From contig NW_026516701.1 in assembly GCF_025766255.1 (NCBI RefSeq), forward strand, positions 186,001-250,000: a DNA stretch of 64,000 nucleotides, read 5' to 3'. The notes beneath the pieces were generated by a model. It searched no databases. It was not told the origin of the DNA and saw nothing but the letters and a program-made list of their open reading frames with translations. Below, piece after piece: positions 1 through 11,617 of this stretch (position 1 is the first letter of the stretch; every line of letters begins with the position of its first letter). The position numbers and the translations under genes are program-made. This DNA is from Zychaea mexicana. Taxonomy: Eukaryota; Mucoromycota; Mucoromycetes; Mucorales; Lichtheimiaceae.

Positions 1-2268
1 GAGCATAAGCCGGTAGGGAAACATACTGTACTGTTTTTCCACCGCTTCAGCAGTTTTGCCGATTTGCTATGTTGGGGGACCACTGTATACGTTTTTGCTT
101 CAGAAAAAAACGTATTAGTAACAAGTCGCCTTGTTATGTACGTCGGTTTATGTGACTCACAGACAGGTTCCATGTATCCGCAGCACGACATGCTTACTTT
201 TTCCTCCTGTCCTACTTTTTTTACCCATCCTTTTGCCTTCACACAAACGAAAAGGCTTATATCTTCTCATTATATATGTGGAAGAAGGCTAATAAGCAAA
301 CGGTTGATGATTACAATAGAAATGAAGATGTACGATGAAAGGGATCCAGTAAGTAATCTTTTTATATAATATCATATTCGGGCGTAAAATATATCGGACC
401 TCACGTGAGGGACCATAATCTGTGGGGTTCCTCAGTTGATTCTATTCGAGTAAATAACACCCTTTTGTGCAACCGAGTCTAAGGAGCTCAGCCATTTCTT
501 TATAACTACCATCACAAACAAATTTGTTTAAAAATGCACAAAAAATATATGGTGTATCATGCTGCCAAGGTTATATGATGGATCCAAAGGAACTGAGGCG
601 CAAATGGAAAAAGGTATTATTCTAGTACTTTGCAAACAGATGTCAAATCAATTTACCTATATGGTTACCATAATAAGAGTTTTTTCCTAAGCCAGAGAAT
701 AGATGACGATGATAGACAAAACAAAGTGCCCAGCAGCATCCAAACACGGCAATAAATAGGTTGACTTAATAGATGCAATCAAGGCACAGTACTGTATTTG
801 TTGTCGCGGAATCTCACTATTATCGTCATCTACTCTCTGACTTTGAGCAATATATCGGGTGTAAACTACGATAATCTGCAATGGCACGTAAATTTTATAT
901 AACTAGGTGTTACCCCAGAAAGTTTTCTCAGTAGAATTCGTGCCTATAAAATATGGAAAGTAACATAGTGCGCGCAGTGCCCAGGTGCACTGCACTGTCA
1001 AATTCTTCTTGCAATCACTTTTCTCATTTGCCTCGCGTATGTCTCGAGCCATGCATCTCTCGTGAAGATAACTAATTTGTTACGAAAGAAGTTATGGTTT
1101 TAGTGATTTTGCCATGTGTTATATTAGATACACGATCGCATTCCATTATTAATGCTAGTAAAGCACGCATCATCGAGTGTAGTAAATAAACGACTTCTCT
1201 AAATGAAGCATACAACTCAGGGTCAGCAAAGACACAGTAACGATTTTCTGTTATCTATGCTTCCTCTGGTACATATTAGCATTTATTTGTAGATTTAGCG
1301 TACTTAGTAGTGTTACCCGGAGAACCACCCATAACAAATAAACCAAACATACAAAAGAACCACACACCAAGCGGCAATCAGAATACAATACATAACTACC
1401 GCAGTAACAGCAAGCAACCGCAGCAACCGCAGCATGAATTATCTTAGACATTATTAAATAACCAGAAAGATATGATATAAACACCCCATCATTTTTATTT
1501 GAATAAAGACATTGAATATCTACCTCCCACTTTTGACTTAACTTTTCAAGTGTTGTTTTAAATCACTCAAGACCTGAACACGGCTTGTTTTATCTTACAT
1601 ATTGTTTATTGCTCATAACTGAAGCTAAATAAACTCTTCTATTAAAGACCAGACGTTCCTGCTCTTATTTCTCATTTACTTGGACAGACGTAGCATTCCT
1701 GATCCTTATTTCTCAATCTTTTTGGACAGACGTAACATCCCTGATCCTTATTTCTACTCACTGAGCTTAATCAAGACATCAGCTCACTACTATTTACAAC
1801 CTTGGACATAACCCATCCACATTTTACTTTACTTTACACTCATATCACTTCACAACCCGTCTGTAATAAACGATATTATTACTGGTGCTCACTACAAAAC
1901 ATACACATAAACCGTTACGCAACTACCTGGAATACCCCAAATTCACCGTAACAGTAGTATGCGTAGAGCAGCATTCGCGCCTGTCTTATCATTATTCTAC
2001 AGTACTAATAATTCTAAATCCAACAACATTAGCAGTATGTTTGTTCTTGTGGCGCACACAGTCGTGTTCTATATTAAATAATTTTTTTTGAGAGGTGAGA
2101 CCCGGCTACTGCGTATCAACCTCTCGAGTGACACGCTATTATGAATACTATGCAACTGTGATACGCGCGCGTACCGTGATTCGAACAGTCACCTCCGCCA
2201 ATTGAACAGCGCAAAAAGGAGAAAGGGGCATTTTTTTAGTTCGCGTCTACATTCTTAACCTCTTTACC
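1..2268. other. AT-rich region without a supported gene
   Basis: All open frames here are short, lack similarity to any family I know and have no coherent splice structure. The only structured element seen is a degenerate tandem repeat at about 1648-1763 (listed separately). The last 150 bases presumably hold the topoisomerase II promoter and leader, including a T-run before the start codon, but no clear TATA element stands out. Confidence 0.5.
1648..1763. repeat. Degenerate tandem repeat, about 3 units of 40 bp
   Basis: Three successive units share the core CAGACGT followed by a CCTG..CTTATTTCT block. The second and third units are closer to each other (ACAGACGTA, then CCTGATCCTTATTTCT) than to the first. 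The array is non-coding and lies about 0.5 kb upstream of topoisomerase II. Function unknown. Confidence 0.6.
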
Positions 2269-5200
2269 ATGACCATTTCCGACGAAGACGAATTTATGAA
2301 TGCCTCTAGTGGCTCTGATTTCGAGGATGCTGGTGCAGAATCTGATGAGTACGTTCCAGAAAGGCCTAAGAAAAAGGTAAGTGTACCACGATCTACAAAT
2401 AGATATATCCATATTTTTTTTTCAACCCATCTCCCGTTGAGACGCGCGTGTCTTTCTAAACTTTTTTTTGTTCAATTCTTTATTTTTTGTTTTGCAGGCC
2501 AAAGTGACACCACCACCAAAAGCGCCTAAAGCGCCTAAAGCACCTAGAACACCAAGAACTCCCAAACAACCTAAAGCACCAAAGGAAAAGTCAGTACCCA
2601 AAGCGACAACAACGACGACCAAAAAGATACCAGCAGCTAAGAGTGCCGCTGCCAAAAGTGGATCAGGAACGCTCGACTTGTTCTTGAAGAACGATGCGAA
2701 TGCCTCATCGCCTGCACCAGCCTCTAACGATGGTGATCAAGTCATGGCGGAAGCCAGCAATTCGACTCCCGAACCCAATCCAAAGAAAGCTGCTGCTACT
2801 GCTACTGGAAAGCGCACTGTTGAAGAGATTTACAAAAAGAAGAGTCAGCTGGAACATATTCTGTTGCGTCCTGACACTTATATCGGATCCACTGAGGCTG
2901 AAGAGCAGGAAATGTGGGTCTTTGATTCGGAAGAGGAAGTCATCAAGCGCAAAACTATCAAATATGTGCCTGGTCTTTACAAGATTGTGGATGAAATTCT
3001 TGTGAACGCTGCTGACAATAAGGTAAAAAACGAAGACATAGTGTCTTTTTGTACCTGATTTGATATGGTTTTTATTTAACATGGTAAATAATAGATCCGC
3101 GATCCCACCATGAATACTATCAAGGTCATCATCGACCGCTCGCAAAACCTGATTTCGATTCACAACAACGGCAAGGGTATTCCCATTACCGTTCACAAAG
3201 AAGAAAACGTTTATGTTCCTGAATTGATTTTCGGCCATTTGCTTACCTCATCCAACTACGACGACAGCGAGAAAAAGATCGTCGGTGGTCGTAACGGTTA
3301 TGGTGCCAAGCTCTGCAACATCTTCAGTTCCGAGTTTATCATCGAGACGGCAGACAAGGAAGAGAAGAAGAAATACAAGCAGATCTTCAAAAACAACATG
3401 GGCGTCAAGGGTGCGCCACGCATTTCCGACAACAAGAAGGGTGAAGAGTACACTCGAATCACCTTCAAGCCTGACCTTGCAAAGTTCAACATGACGGAAA
3501 TGGATGCGGATTTCGAGGCGTTAATCAAGAAGCGTGTGTATGATATGGCTGGCACTGTTGAAGGTGTGTCTGTCTATTTGAACGGCACCAAGATTCCTGT
3601 CAAGGGCTTCAACAAATACGTCGATCTGTACACCAAGACCATGGAGATCCGTAATGCCGAGGGCAAAAAACCCATCATTCACGATATCAGTGCGCCTGAT
3701 CGTTGGCAAGTCAGTTTTGCTGTCAGTGATGGACAGCCTAGCCAGGTAATTAAAAAATGCGGGTGCACAAGGGAGAAAAGCAACTATATATGGAATGGAC
3801 CAGACTGACTAACCTGCGATGTATACCAGGTCAGCTTTGTCAATTCGATCTGTACAGCCAAAGGTGGCATTCATGTGGCACATGTCGTGGATCAAATTGT
3901 CAAGGGCCTTCTCCCTGAAGTTCAAAAGAAGTGTGGTAGCAAAAACGTCAAGCCTTTCACGGTCAAGAATCACATTGCCATCTTTATCAACTGTTTGATC
4001 GAAAACCCAACCTTTGATTCGCAGACCAAGGAGAACATGACTCTGCGTCAGAGTGCATTTGGCTCAAAGTACGAGCTAAGCGACAAATTCCTCAGCCAAA
4101 GTAAGTTGTCAGATTTGGATGTATTTTATTGAAACATAAAACTAATGTGTGCTTTAGTCGCCAAGTCCGGTATCATTGACAACATCGTCCGATCATTTAA
4201 GATAAAGGAAGAGGAACAGATGGCCCGTGCTGACGGCGGTAAGATGTCTCGGTAAGTGAATTTCTCTGGAGATGTTGCACAAGAACCCAAGATCGTTAAG
4301 AGCTAATAGTCTACACCTTTACCATGGAATTTCAAAAGGCGTCTAAAGATTCCCAAGCTTGAAGATGCCAACCTTGCCGGTTATAAGCCTCATAACAAAA
4401 AGTGCACGTTGATCTTGACCGAAGGTGACTCCGCCAAAGCACTTGTGCTCAGTGGTCTGTCTGTGGTCGGTCGCGATCACTACGGCGTCTTCCCACTCCG
4501 TGGTAAGCTTCTTAACGTCCGAGATGCTAACAACAGCCAAATCATGAACAACGCGGAAATTGGTTATATCAAGCAGATCTTGGGCTTGAAGCACGGAAAC
4601 ACATATACGAGCGTTGATGATTTGCGCTACGGCAAACTCATGATTATGACCGATCAGGTAATATATCAAAAAAAGGTGGAAATCTTGTATTAGGTCTGAC
4701 CATGAAATTGCTCTTTGAATGTTGCTCTTGTTAGGATCATGATGGTTCTCACATCAAGGGTCTTATCATCAACTTGCTTGATGAAATGTTCCCATCCTTG
4801 CTCGATATTCCTGGTTTCTTGTTGGAGTTCATCACCCCTATTATCCGGGTTCGTATATATTGCTTCTCCGGTATTTAAGTGCCGTAATTGCACCGATGCT
4901 CATTTAGTACTATTGCTCTAGTGCAAGCACAAGCGCACCAAGGAAGAAGTCTCTTTCTTCACCATTCCTGAATACGAATCATGGGCTCTCGCGAATAATC
5001 AAGACAACAGTTGGCTTCCCAAGTACTTCAAGGTAAAGCAGGAGGATGGTACTTTACAGTGCTCGAGAATGCAGCACGAATATCTTCTTATGTCTTTTGA
5101 TTTCCCTATGTATGATGGTAATGACAGGGTTTGGGTACTTCTGACCGTGCTGATGCTCGCAAATATTTCTCGGCACCTGAGATCCACATGAAAGAGTTCC

Positions 5201-7541
5201 AAGTGCCTGATACCGATGATCGCGGCCTTATCGACATGGCTTTCAACAAGAAAAAGGTCAATGATCGTAAAGACTGGCTCACTGGTTACTCTGTAAGTTG
5301 ACAATAGGAGAGAGAGGGAAAAGGAATAGCCTGTATGAATATAAGTATTTTTAACCAACTATAACTGTATTCTGTTCGTATAGCCTGGCATTTACATCGA
5401 TCACAACGTCAACAAGATCAAAATTTCTGACTTTGTGAACCGTGAGTTGATGCTTTTCAGTATGGCGGATAACATTCGATCCATTCCATCTGTCATTGAT
5501 GGTTTCAAGCCCGGTCAGCGAAAGGTTCTTTATGGTGCGATTAAGCGTGGCAAGAACACTGAAGTGAAGGTATGGTGTGGTACCTAGCTACATAAAAACA
5601 TGAAGATAATTATGTGAAATTTCTAACATAGTTTCTGTCCTAGGTTGCGCAATTCGCCAACTATGTTGCTGGCGAAACGCAATACCATCATGGTGAAAAC
5701 AGCGTGGCATCCACTGTAATTAATATGGCACAAGACTTTGTCGGCAGCAACAACATTAATCTGTTGGTTCCGTCCGGTCAGTTCGGTACTCGTCACGAAG
5801 GCGGTAAGGCTGCTGCCAGTCCTCGTTACCTGTTCACTCGTCTTTCCAAGATCAGTCGAACCATCTTCCACCCGGAAGATGACGATATTCTGGACTATCT
5901 TATCGAAGAAAACAAGTCGATTGAACCGCAGTGGTACATGCCTGTCATTCCCATGGTTTTAGTGAACGGCGCTGATGGTATTGGCACTGGTAAGACTTGT
6001 TTCCATGCTCTTCATATACCTAAAAAATGCCATTACGATCTTCTTAGTTGATAATAATATCATACAATTGTTTCTAAAAAGGCTGGAGTACAACTATCCC
6101 TAACTACAGCCCTGAGGATATCGTCAATAATTTGATACGCATGATGGATGATCAGGAACCAGAGCCAATGAAGCCATGGTATCGCGGATTCAAGGTAAAG
6201 TATATACAACGAGATTTACGATTAGCATAAAGGCAAACTTTATTTTGAAATATTTATGCAAAAAAAAAGGGCGAGATCACTACTGCCTCTACTGCTGGCC
6301 GATTCACGTGCAACGGTATTGCAGAGGTCACGGAAGAAGGCAACATTAAGGTCACAGAACTTCCTGTTCGTCTATGGACCGACACTTTCAAAGACTACCT
6401 CGAAGTCTGTCGTGATCCCAAGGACAAGAAACCAGAAATTAACATCGTCGTAAGTGATTTAGCTATGCAGCAACTCTACCAATTATCGCGTATCGACTTA
6501 CTGTAATTTTTCTTTTGTATGTAGGATTACAGTAACAACTCTACAGATTGTGCTATCGAATTTACAATTCAACTCGAACTTAAGCAGCTCGAGACGGCCG
6601 AAAATATTGGTATCTTGAAGGCTCTCAAAATCACATCCTCTCTTGCCACTACAAACATTGTGTGCTTCGACAAGGATGGTCGACTCAGGAAATACGAAAG
6701 CGCCGAGGAAATTCTCAAGGAATTTTATCCTATTCGTTTAGAATATTATCAAAAGCGAAAGGTATAAAGACAGCACCGTATTTAACTGAGAATGGTTGAT
6801 AGAAAGAGGAGAACACAGAAAAAGAGATTGTATGCGTGGTTTCTAACATGTCTTTTACGACCGTAATGTCTAGGACCATCTCGTTCACGTTCTTAAGCAC
6901 GAGTTCTCCCAACTGGATAACAAGGCTCGATTCATTGAGCTGGTTATTAACAAGGAGCTCGCCTACGTCAATCGCAAGGAGGAAGATGTTGTTGCTGACT
7001 TTGTGAAGCATGATTTGCAGCGTATCTACCCACTCAAGAAGAGAAGCGTCTTGGCCACTGAAGATGCAGACGAGGACAATGCAGCCAAGGAAAGCGGATC
7101 TGGTTATGAATATCTCTTTTCCATCAGCGTCCGTGGCTTCACTCGTCAAAAGGTATATACAATTCCTGCCTGTGTCCTATCTTGCAAAGAATGCTGAGAA
7201 ATTAATACGCTACTTTTGTAATGTATTCAGGTCGAAGAGCTTCGAAGGCAACGAGAGAAGAAATTGGAAGAGATGGAAACAATCCAGGCTACTACGCCCA
7301 AGCAATTCTGGAGGAAAGATCTCGAAGTTATCTTGGCTCACTGGAGAGTAAGTTTAGAATTACCTACTATGTATCTAGAAGTGGACTCTTCAGCTTAATC
7401 TTCCACACTATTCTATAACAGGAAATTTTACGAGAGGACGAAGAAATTGCTGCCAATGCAAAGCCATTAGCAACATCCAGCCGCAAGCGCAAGCGCGTGG
7501 CAAAGAAGAAGGCGGCCCCCAAGCAAGAATCACCACCGTAG
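2269..7541 (+). CDS. TOP2: DNA topoisomerase II, 17 exons
   Basis: ATP-dependent type IIA topoisomerase that passes one duplex through a transient break in another; acts in the nucleus in decatenation and chromosome condensation. Exons: 2269-2376, 2498-3022, 3095-3745, 3830-4100, 4158-4251, 4339-4657, 4735-4848, 4922-5032, 5128-5292, 5384-5569, 5644-5989, 6082-6194, 6270-6449, 6525-6761, 6874-7152, 7231-7347, 7422-7541, giving 1,311 residues. Visible: SQLEHILLRPDTYIGS at about 150 opening the GHKL ATPase, NGRGIP-like NGKGIP, GGRNGYGAKL, TOPRIM EGDSAKALVLSG and DQDHDGSH, and the catalytic tyrosine in SPRYLFT at about residue 910. Odd: a Lys/Pro/Ala-rich N-terminal extension of about 130 residues (APKAPKAP-type repeats), while the protein stops soon after the core with a short basic tail (RKRKRVAKKK), so the usual long C-terminal domain is nearly absent. 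It converges on the PNP gene, 114 bases away. Identity is certain; single splice sites may be off by a few bases. Confidence 0.97.
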
Positions 7542-7655
7542 TTTACATTTGCTTATATGCGTATACAACATACAAATGACAGAATACATTAAAGATTGTT
7601 TTCTATCTAACGAGAACGAAATGAACAAAGTATGACTTGCAACCCTCCCTTATTG

Positions 7656-8695
7656 TTACTGCTCCTTTGCCCACAAGTCAGCGAACCGAGTCATCATTCG
7701 CTGCAAATCATCAGCACGTCTAGCACTGGCTTCAAGCACCTCTTCATGGTTTGCCTTAATCAGTTCGGTATCCACACCATCGTCAACGACCGTCTCAATG
7801 CCCATCTCGGTCATTACTTCCTTTTTAGCATCTTTACCCCTGGCGACAACGACAGGATTGGTAATCAGACTAAGACCAAGCACCTGCATGCCAGCATGAC
7901 GCGCGACAATGACTTCGTGAACCGTCGACATTCCCACGACATCAGCGCCGATGGATTTCAAGAAGCGTGCTTCAGAACGGCTTTCATACATGGGACCTGA
8001 AGAATAAGTATAGACACCTTCACGAATATCATCCTTGGCGATACCGGTCTCGAACGCAGCTCTAAATGCCAATTTGCGCAGGGCGTAGGTATATGCATCT
8101 GAGACAGGCGGAAAGCGTGGGCCAAATGTATCCAAATTGGGGCCGATCAAAGGATTCTCGGCTGTCACGGCAGCAAGCGACAAATGATCATTGATCACCA
8201 TCAGGTCGCCGACCTTGAACTCTGGATTCAGTGCGCCGCAAGCGTTTGTCACCACTAATGTTTGAACGCCCAAGAGTTTCATGACCCGGACAGGGAATGT
8301 GCATTGTTGTGGCGAATAGCCTTCGTACAAATGGATACGGCCGACCATAAATACTGTAGGCGTTCTTGAATCACCAAGGTAACCAAAAACCAGCTTTCCG
8401 GAATGACCACTCACTGTTTTTGAAACAACAAAACAACTGAATGAGTTTAACGAAATTCATTTACTATGGATGGAGAGAATGAGGCCGAGCAACCCAATTT
8501 ACCTGTGCTAGTAACAAAACCAGGAATGTCACCATAAAGAAACTCTACTTTGGACGACTGTTCAATCGTGTCGACAAGACCACCGAGACCGGAACCACAG
8601 ATAATGCCAAGCCGAACATTGTGAAAGTGTTCTGGCAGTTTTTCTTTAAGAAAGTTGCAGCTGGTAGTGTAAGTAATCTCGGAAATGAATACCAT
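7656..8695 (-). CDS. Purine nucleoside phosphorylase, 2 exons
   Basis: Cytosolic trimeric-type (PNP/MTAP family) phosphorylase that splits inosine or guanosine with phosphate to base and ribose-1-phosphate, in purine salvage. Exons on the minus strand are 8695-8503 and 8413-7656, joined by a 89-nt intron, giving 316 residues (human PNP has 289). Visible: phosphate loop GIICGSGLGGL, then SGHSGKLVFG, the family signature GRIHLYEGYSPQQ...LVVTNACGALN, the base-pocket Glu in GPMYESRSE, VGMSTVHEVIVARH and the Asn in SLITNPV. That Asn corresponds to the residue giving mammalian PNP its preference for 6-oxopurines and argues against an MTA phosphorylase. The start at MVFISEITY is the first Met in frame with the family N-terminus; a TATA-like element was not evident. 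Confidence 0.95.
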
Positions 8696-10057
8696 CTTGT
8701 TGTGTATAAAGATAAACAAGGAGGAGTGCGAGAAGAACTGAAAATCATGCACTCTTTTAAAGAGGCACATATGCTAAATCGTTGGTGACTGTGTGTCCAA
8801 ATTACACACGCACGGCCAATGAAAAGGTCGAATTTCACAATACTGTGGACGATAATGGAAACAAGGAGCAAAAGATACCTGGTATCTTTCGATGGCGCAA
8901 CTAAATATGGATACTTGCAGGGCTCTCAGGTGAGATCAAACCGCCGTTTACCAGAGCTTATTATTAGAGTACAAGACTCTCAGGGACAAATGGCTTAACC
9001 AAAGTATCGTTCTGGTTTAGATCGAGAAGTGTGGCATTTATTCGAAAAGTTCCATTCTTCCTATCTACTGAACTCACTCTACACAGCGAGGAAAAGGCTG
9101 TTATGTACAGTACTTTTTCCGCTGTATCCATTACTTTTTAAGTTTATACTAGTGGTGAACATTCTTAAGTTTCTCCCGTTGTTGGCTAGACATGGATCAT
9201 AGCATCAATCAGCTATATTTCGGTACCTGTGTAAGTAACAAGCATCTGTACAACAGAAAAGTTGAGAAGCGTCTTATTTGTAAGAAAGGTTCTATCTCAT
9301 AAAAGTAAAGAGTTTGATAAATCGTTTCCATACATGTATGTCATTATCTTTTGATTGCCTTGATCCAATATCATCACGACAAGTCTTTTAGAATGCGGCT
9401 ATCTACACTTTGCTTATCATCTGGTAGCAGTTCCGGTATCTGTAACTAAGCAGCTCCTTCTTCCCAACGCAGCCCCCATAGACCGTGTGGCAGAATAATG
9501 CGAATTGCATTTGCTAGGCAACACACCAGTGACCAATTAACTGCTGCAGAGTGTTGCAAAAACGCACATCTAATCGAGACTCCTACACCTCCTCTCCCTG
9601 AAGAATTAAAGAAGCGCGCTCAAAGGACTCAGGTTGGCAATTACTGCCCTTTTTGGTTGTCTTATGCGTAACGCAAAAGGACAATTGTACCCAAAAGAAA
9701 GAGACTCGTCCAGTAGACCAGGTCATAGCTGTATCAACAGCAGAGACTTTATTGCTTGCCTTCTTTGACAAAGCGAAAAAAAAGTTCAAGACGGCCGCAG
9801 CAGTTGTCAAGCATCAGCCGGAAGCAAAACCAGCCAGCAGGTTCAGCCGGAAAATAAACCCCACCATGCAGGAAGCCGAATTCCATTGAACGGGTCCTAT
9901 TTAGCCGAACCAAATGAAAGCCCAAACACGTGTGTGCGTGGTAGAATAATTTTGCCGGGGCATAACTTCTGCATTTTTTTTTTTCTTGTTTGTTGGTTTC
10001 TTCTTTCCTTGTCTCATTCCATCACACAATCCGTCTTTCATTTTTCAAGGTTTCGTC
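8696..10057. other. Intergenic region
   Basis: It separates the minus-strand PNP gene from the plus-strand acetyltransferase and so must hold both promoters. A 78-codon open stretch at 9653-9889 has no recognisable domain. CACGTG occurs near 9927-9932 and a T-rich/CT-rich leader directly precedes the acetyltransferase start. Nothing else could be supported. Confidence 0.5.
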
Positions 10058-11032
10058 ATGCCACCCAAGAATAGCGACAACGACGACACTAACATTCGTA
10101 ATCCCAAGCTTATCCTACGAACATACCAGCCCGGCGATCGAGAAGCCGTGAATGCCGTGTTTACCAGCACGTCCTATGCACTTGTCCTCGAAGGCATACG
10201 AGCAAAGCTATGGGCACCCATGACGTGGATATTATGGCTATTTGGCTACACCGGCTTGATGACTGTTGTACCAAGTACACTCCTTGGACCGGGGCCACGT
10301 CCAGAATCATGGACCGAATACTTTTTAAAGCTGTTCATTTCAGCAGCGTGGGCGGCCATTGGTTTCGCCATTCTTTTCCTAAAGACAGAGCGCTACGACC
10401 TGCGAGACATGGTAGAGGAGGGCCGGGAGAACGATTTGAGCGACCCTGAGGTCTATTACTTGAACTACGAGATTAACGAAGAAGGCGAACGGGTCCGCAA
10501 GCCCGCATCGGAGCAACTGCCGTCGCATTTCTGGGTCCTTTCGGTGGATGGTCAAGTTATTGGTATGGCTGGTCTGGCCATGTATGAAGAACGCGTCTTG
10601 AGCAAACGGAAACCGCTGGGTACTCCAATGCAAGAGCTTTGCGCCTCCATCTATCGCAAGTATGGTCTGTCCGTGCCGCGCTTTTGCCAGCCGAAAATGT
10701 CGTATCGAGTATTTGCGGAGGCGACGGGGAACAAACTGGCGGTGTTGCAGCGATTGGCTATCGAAAATGATTATCAGAGCTGTGGTCTGTCCACCTTGTT
10801 GATCAACCGCGTCATGACGTTCGCCAACGAGAACGGCATCGAAGAAGTACTGGCAACGACAAATGAAATGACGATGGCAGCAGAGCAGGTTTTGATCAAG
10901 CGACATGGTTTCAAGCAGGTGGAGAAGGAAAAGACGCTGATGGGCAACTATCAAGCGCTCTTGACGTGCAACGTGAAGAAGTGGATGGAAGAGCACGGGG
11001 AGCAGACTAAAAGTTACATTAAAAAGGTTTAA
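10058..11032 (+). CDS. Membrane-anchored GNAT-family N-acetyltransferase
   Basis: Single-exon gene of 324 residues. It probably transfers acetyl from acetyl-CoA to an amine or small-molecule substrate at a membrane; the substrate cannot be read from the sequence. The GNAT fold is split: beta1 (LILRTYQPGDREAVNAVF, residues 18-35) is followed by two hydrophobic segments at about 52-71 and 88-108, and the catalytic part resumes at HFWVLSVDGQVIGMAGL (about 155). The acetyl-CoA loop is DYQSCGLSTLL in the QxxGxG/A position, followed by ATTNEMTMAAEQVLIKRHGFKQV. A hydrophobic insertion between beta1 and the core resembles the animal NAT8 group. The start at MPPKNS is chosen because the upstream in-frame Met at 9986 would add a hydrophobic stretch that reads as T-rich leader. 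Regulation unknown. Confidence 0.85.
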   Translation: MPPKNSDNDDTNIRNPKLILRTYQPGDREAVNAVFTSTSYALVLEGIRAKLWAPMTWILWLFGYTGLMTVVPSTLLGPGPRPESWTEYFLKLFISAAWAAIGFAILFLKTERYDLRDMVEEGRENDLSDPEVYYLNYEINEEGERVRKPASEQLPSHFWVLSVDGQVIGMAGLAMYEERVLSKRKPLGTPMQELCASIYRKYGLSVPRFCQPKMSYRVFAEATGNKLAVLQRLAIENDYQSCGLSTLLINRVMTFANENGIEEVLATTNEMTMAAEQVLIKRHGFKQVEKEKTLMGNYQALLTCNVKKWMEEHGEQTKSYIKKV

Positions 11033-11617
11033 TCTGTTGGTTTCCTATAATTATTATTCGAACAATGTTAATAGCTTATATATCAGTTTGTGTAGATGGT
11101 TTTTGAAGAGAGGATGGCATGGTGCTGCGTGTATGCACCATCGGTGCGTGTAATGGACGAGGCAATTAAGTCTGTGGCCATATCAACAAAGAGCTGCTGT
11201 CAGCGATGCCATGTTTCGAGCGTTATGAGCGTATCAATTGAGAGGTGGCAGTAAATGGATCATCTGTAGCTGTCGTCAGCAGCGGTAGCCAGGGGTCTTG
11301 GTATGCCTGTTGAGAAGTTTAATTTGTTTGAGATCCATGCGCACAAGGGGGGCTGCTTGTAATGAAGCACTGTCATGCCACATGTGTCCTTCCAAGATTT
11401 ACGGATTTGCATACTTTGTACCACCATGACACAGCACTATCAGAAAACAATAGCCATACAATTAGGTATACAGCAGCGATTGTCTCTTTATAAATTTATC
11501 CGGCAAGCTTTTTTCCAGCTTCTTTCCTTTCTTTTCTTATTTTAAACTGCCGAGTGTACAAAGACGACCCTAGCATAAACCTGCTTCTTCTCTCTTCTTT
11601 TCGGTGAAAACACAGCA
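11033..11617. other. Intergenic region with ACC-synthase-like promoter
   Basis: A TTTATAAATT element at 11487-11496 lies about 125 bases before the next start codon, and a CT-rich stretch with TTCTTTCC motifs follows it, as expected for a fungal core promoter. No coding signal is seen. Confidence 0.5.

Noticed and set aside
2165..2200. Possible minus-strand tRNA T-arm (GATTCGAAC)
   Set aside because: The stem halves around the TTCGAAT loop do not pair and no acceptor or anticodon arm can be folded nearby.
9653..9889. 78-codon frame upstream of the acetyltransferase
   Set aside because: No recognisable domain or splice partners; most likely spacer.
9986..10057. Upstream in-frame Met for the acetyltransferase
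   Set aside because: The added segment is Phe/Ser/Leu-rich and the DNA is the T/C-rich leader typical of genes in this window.
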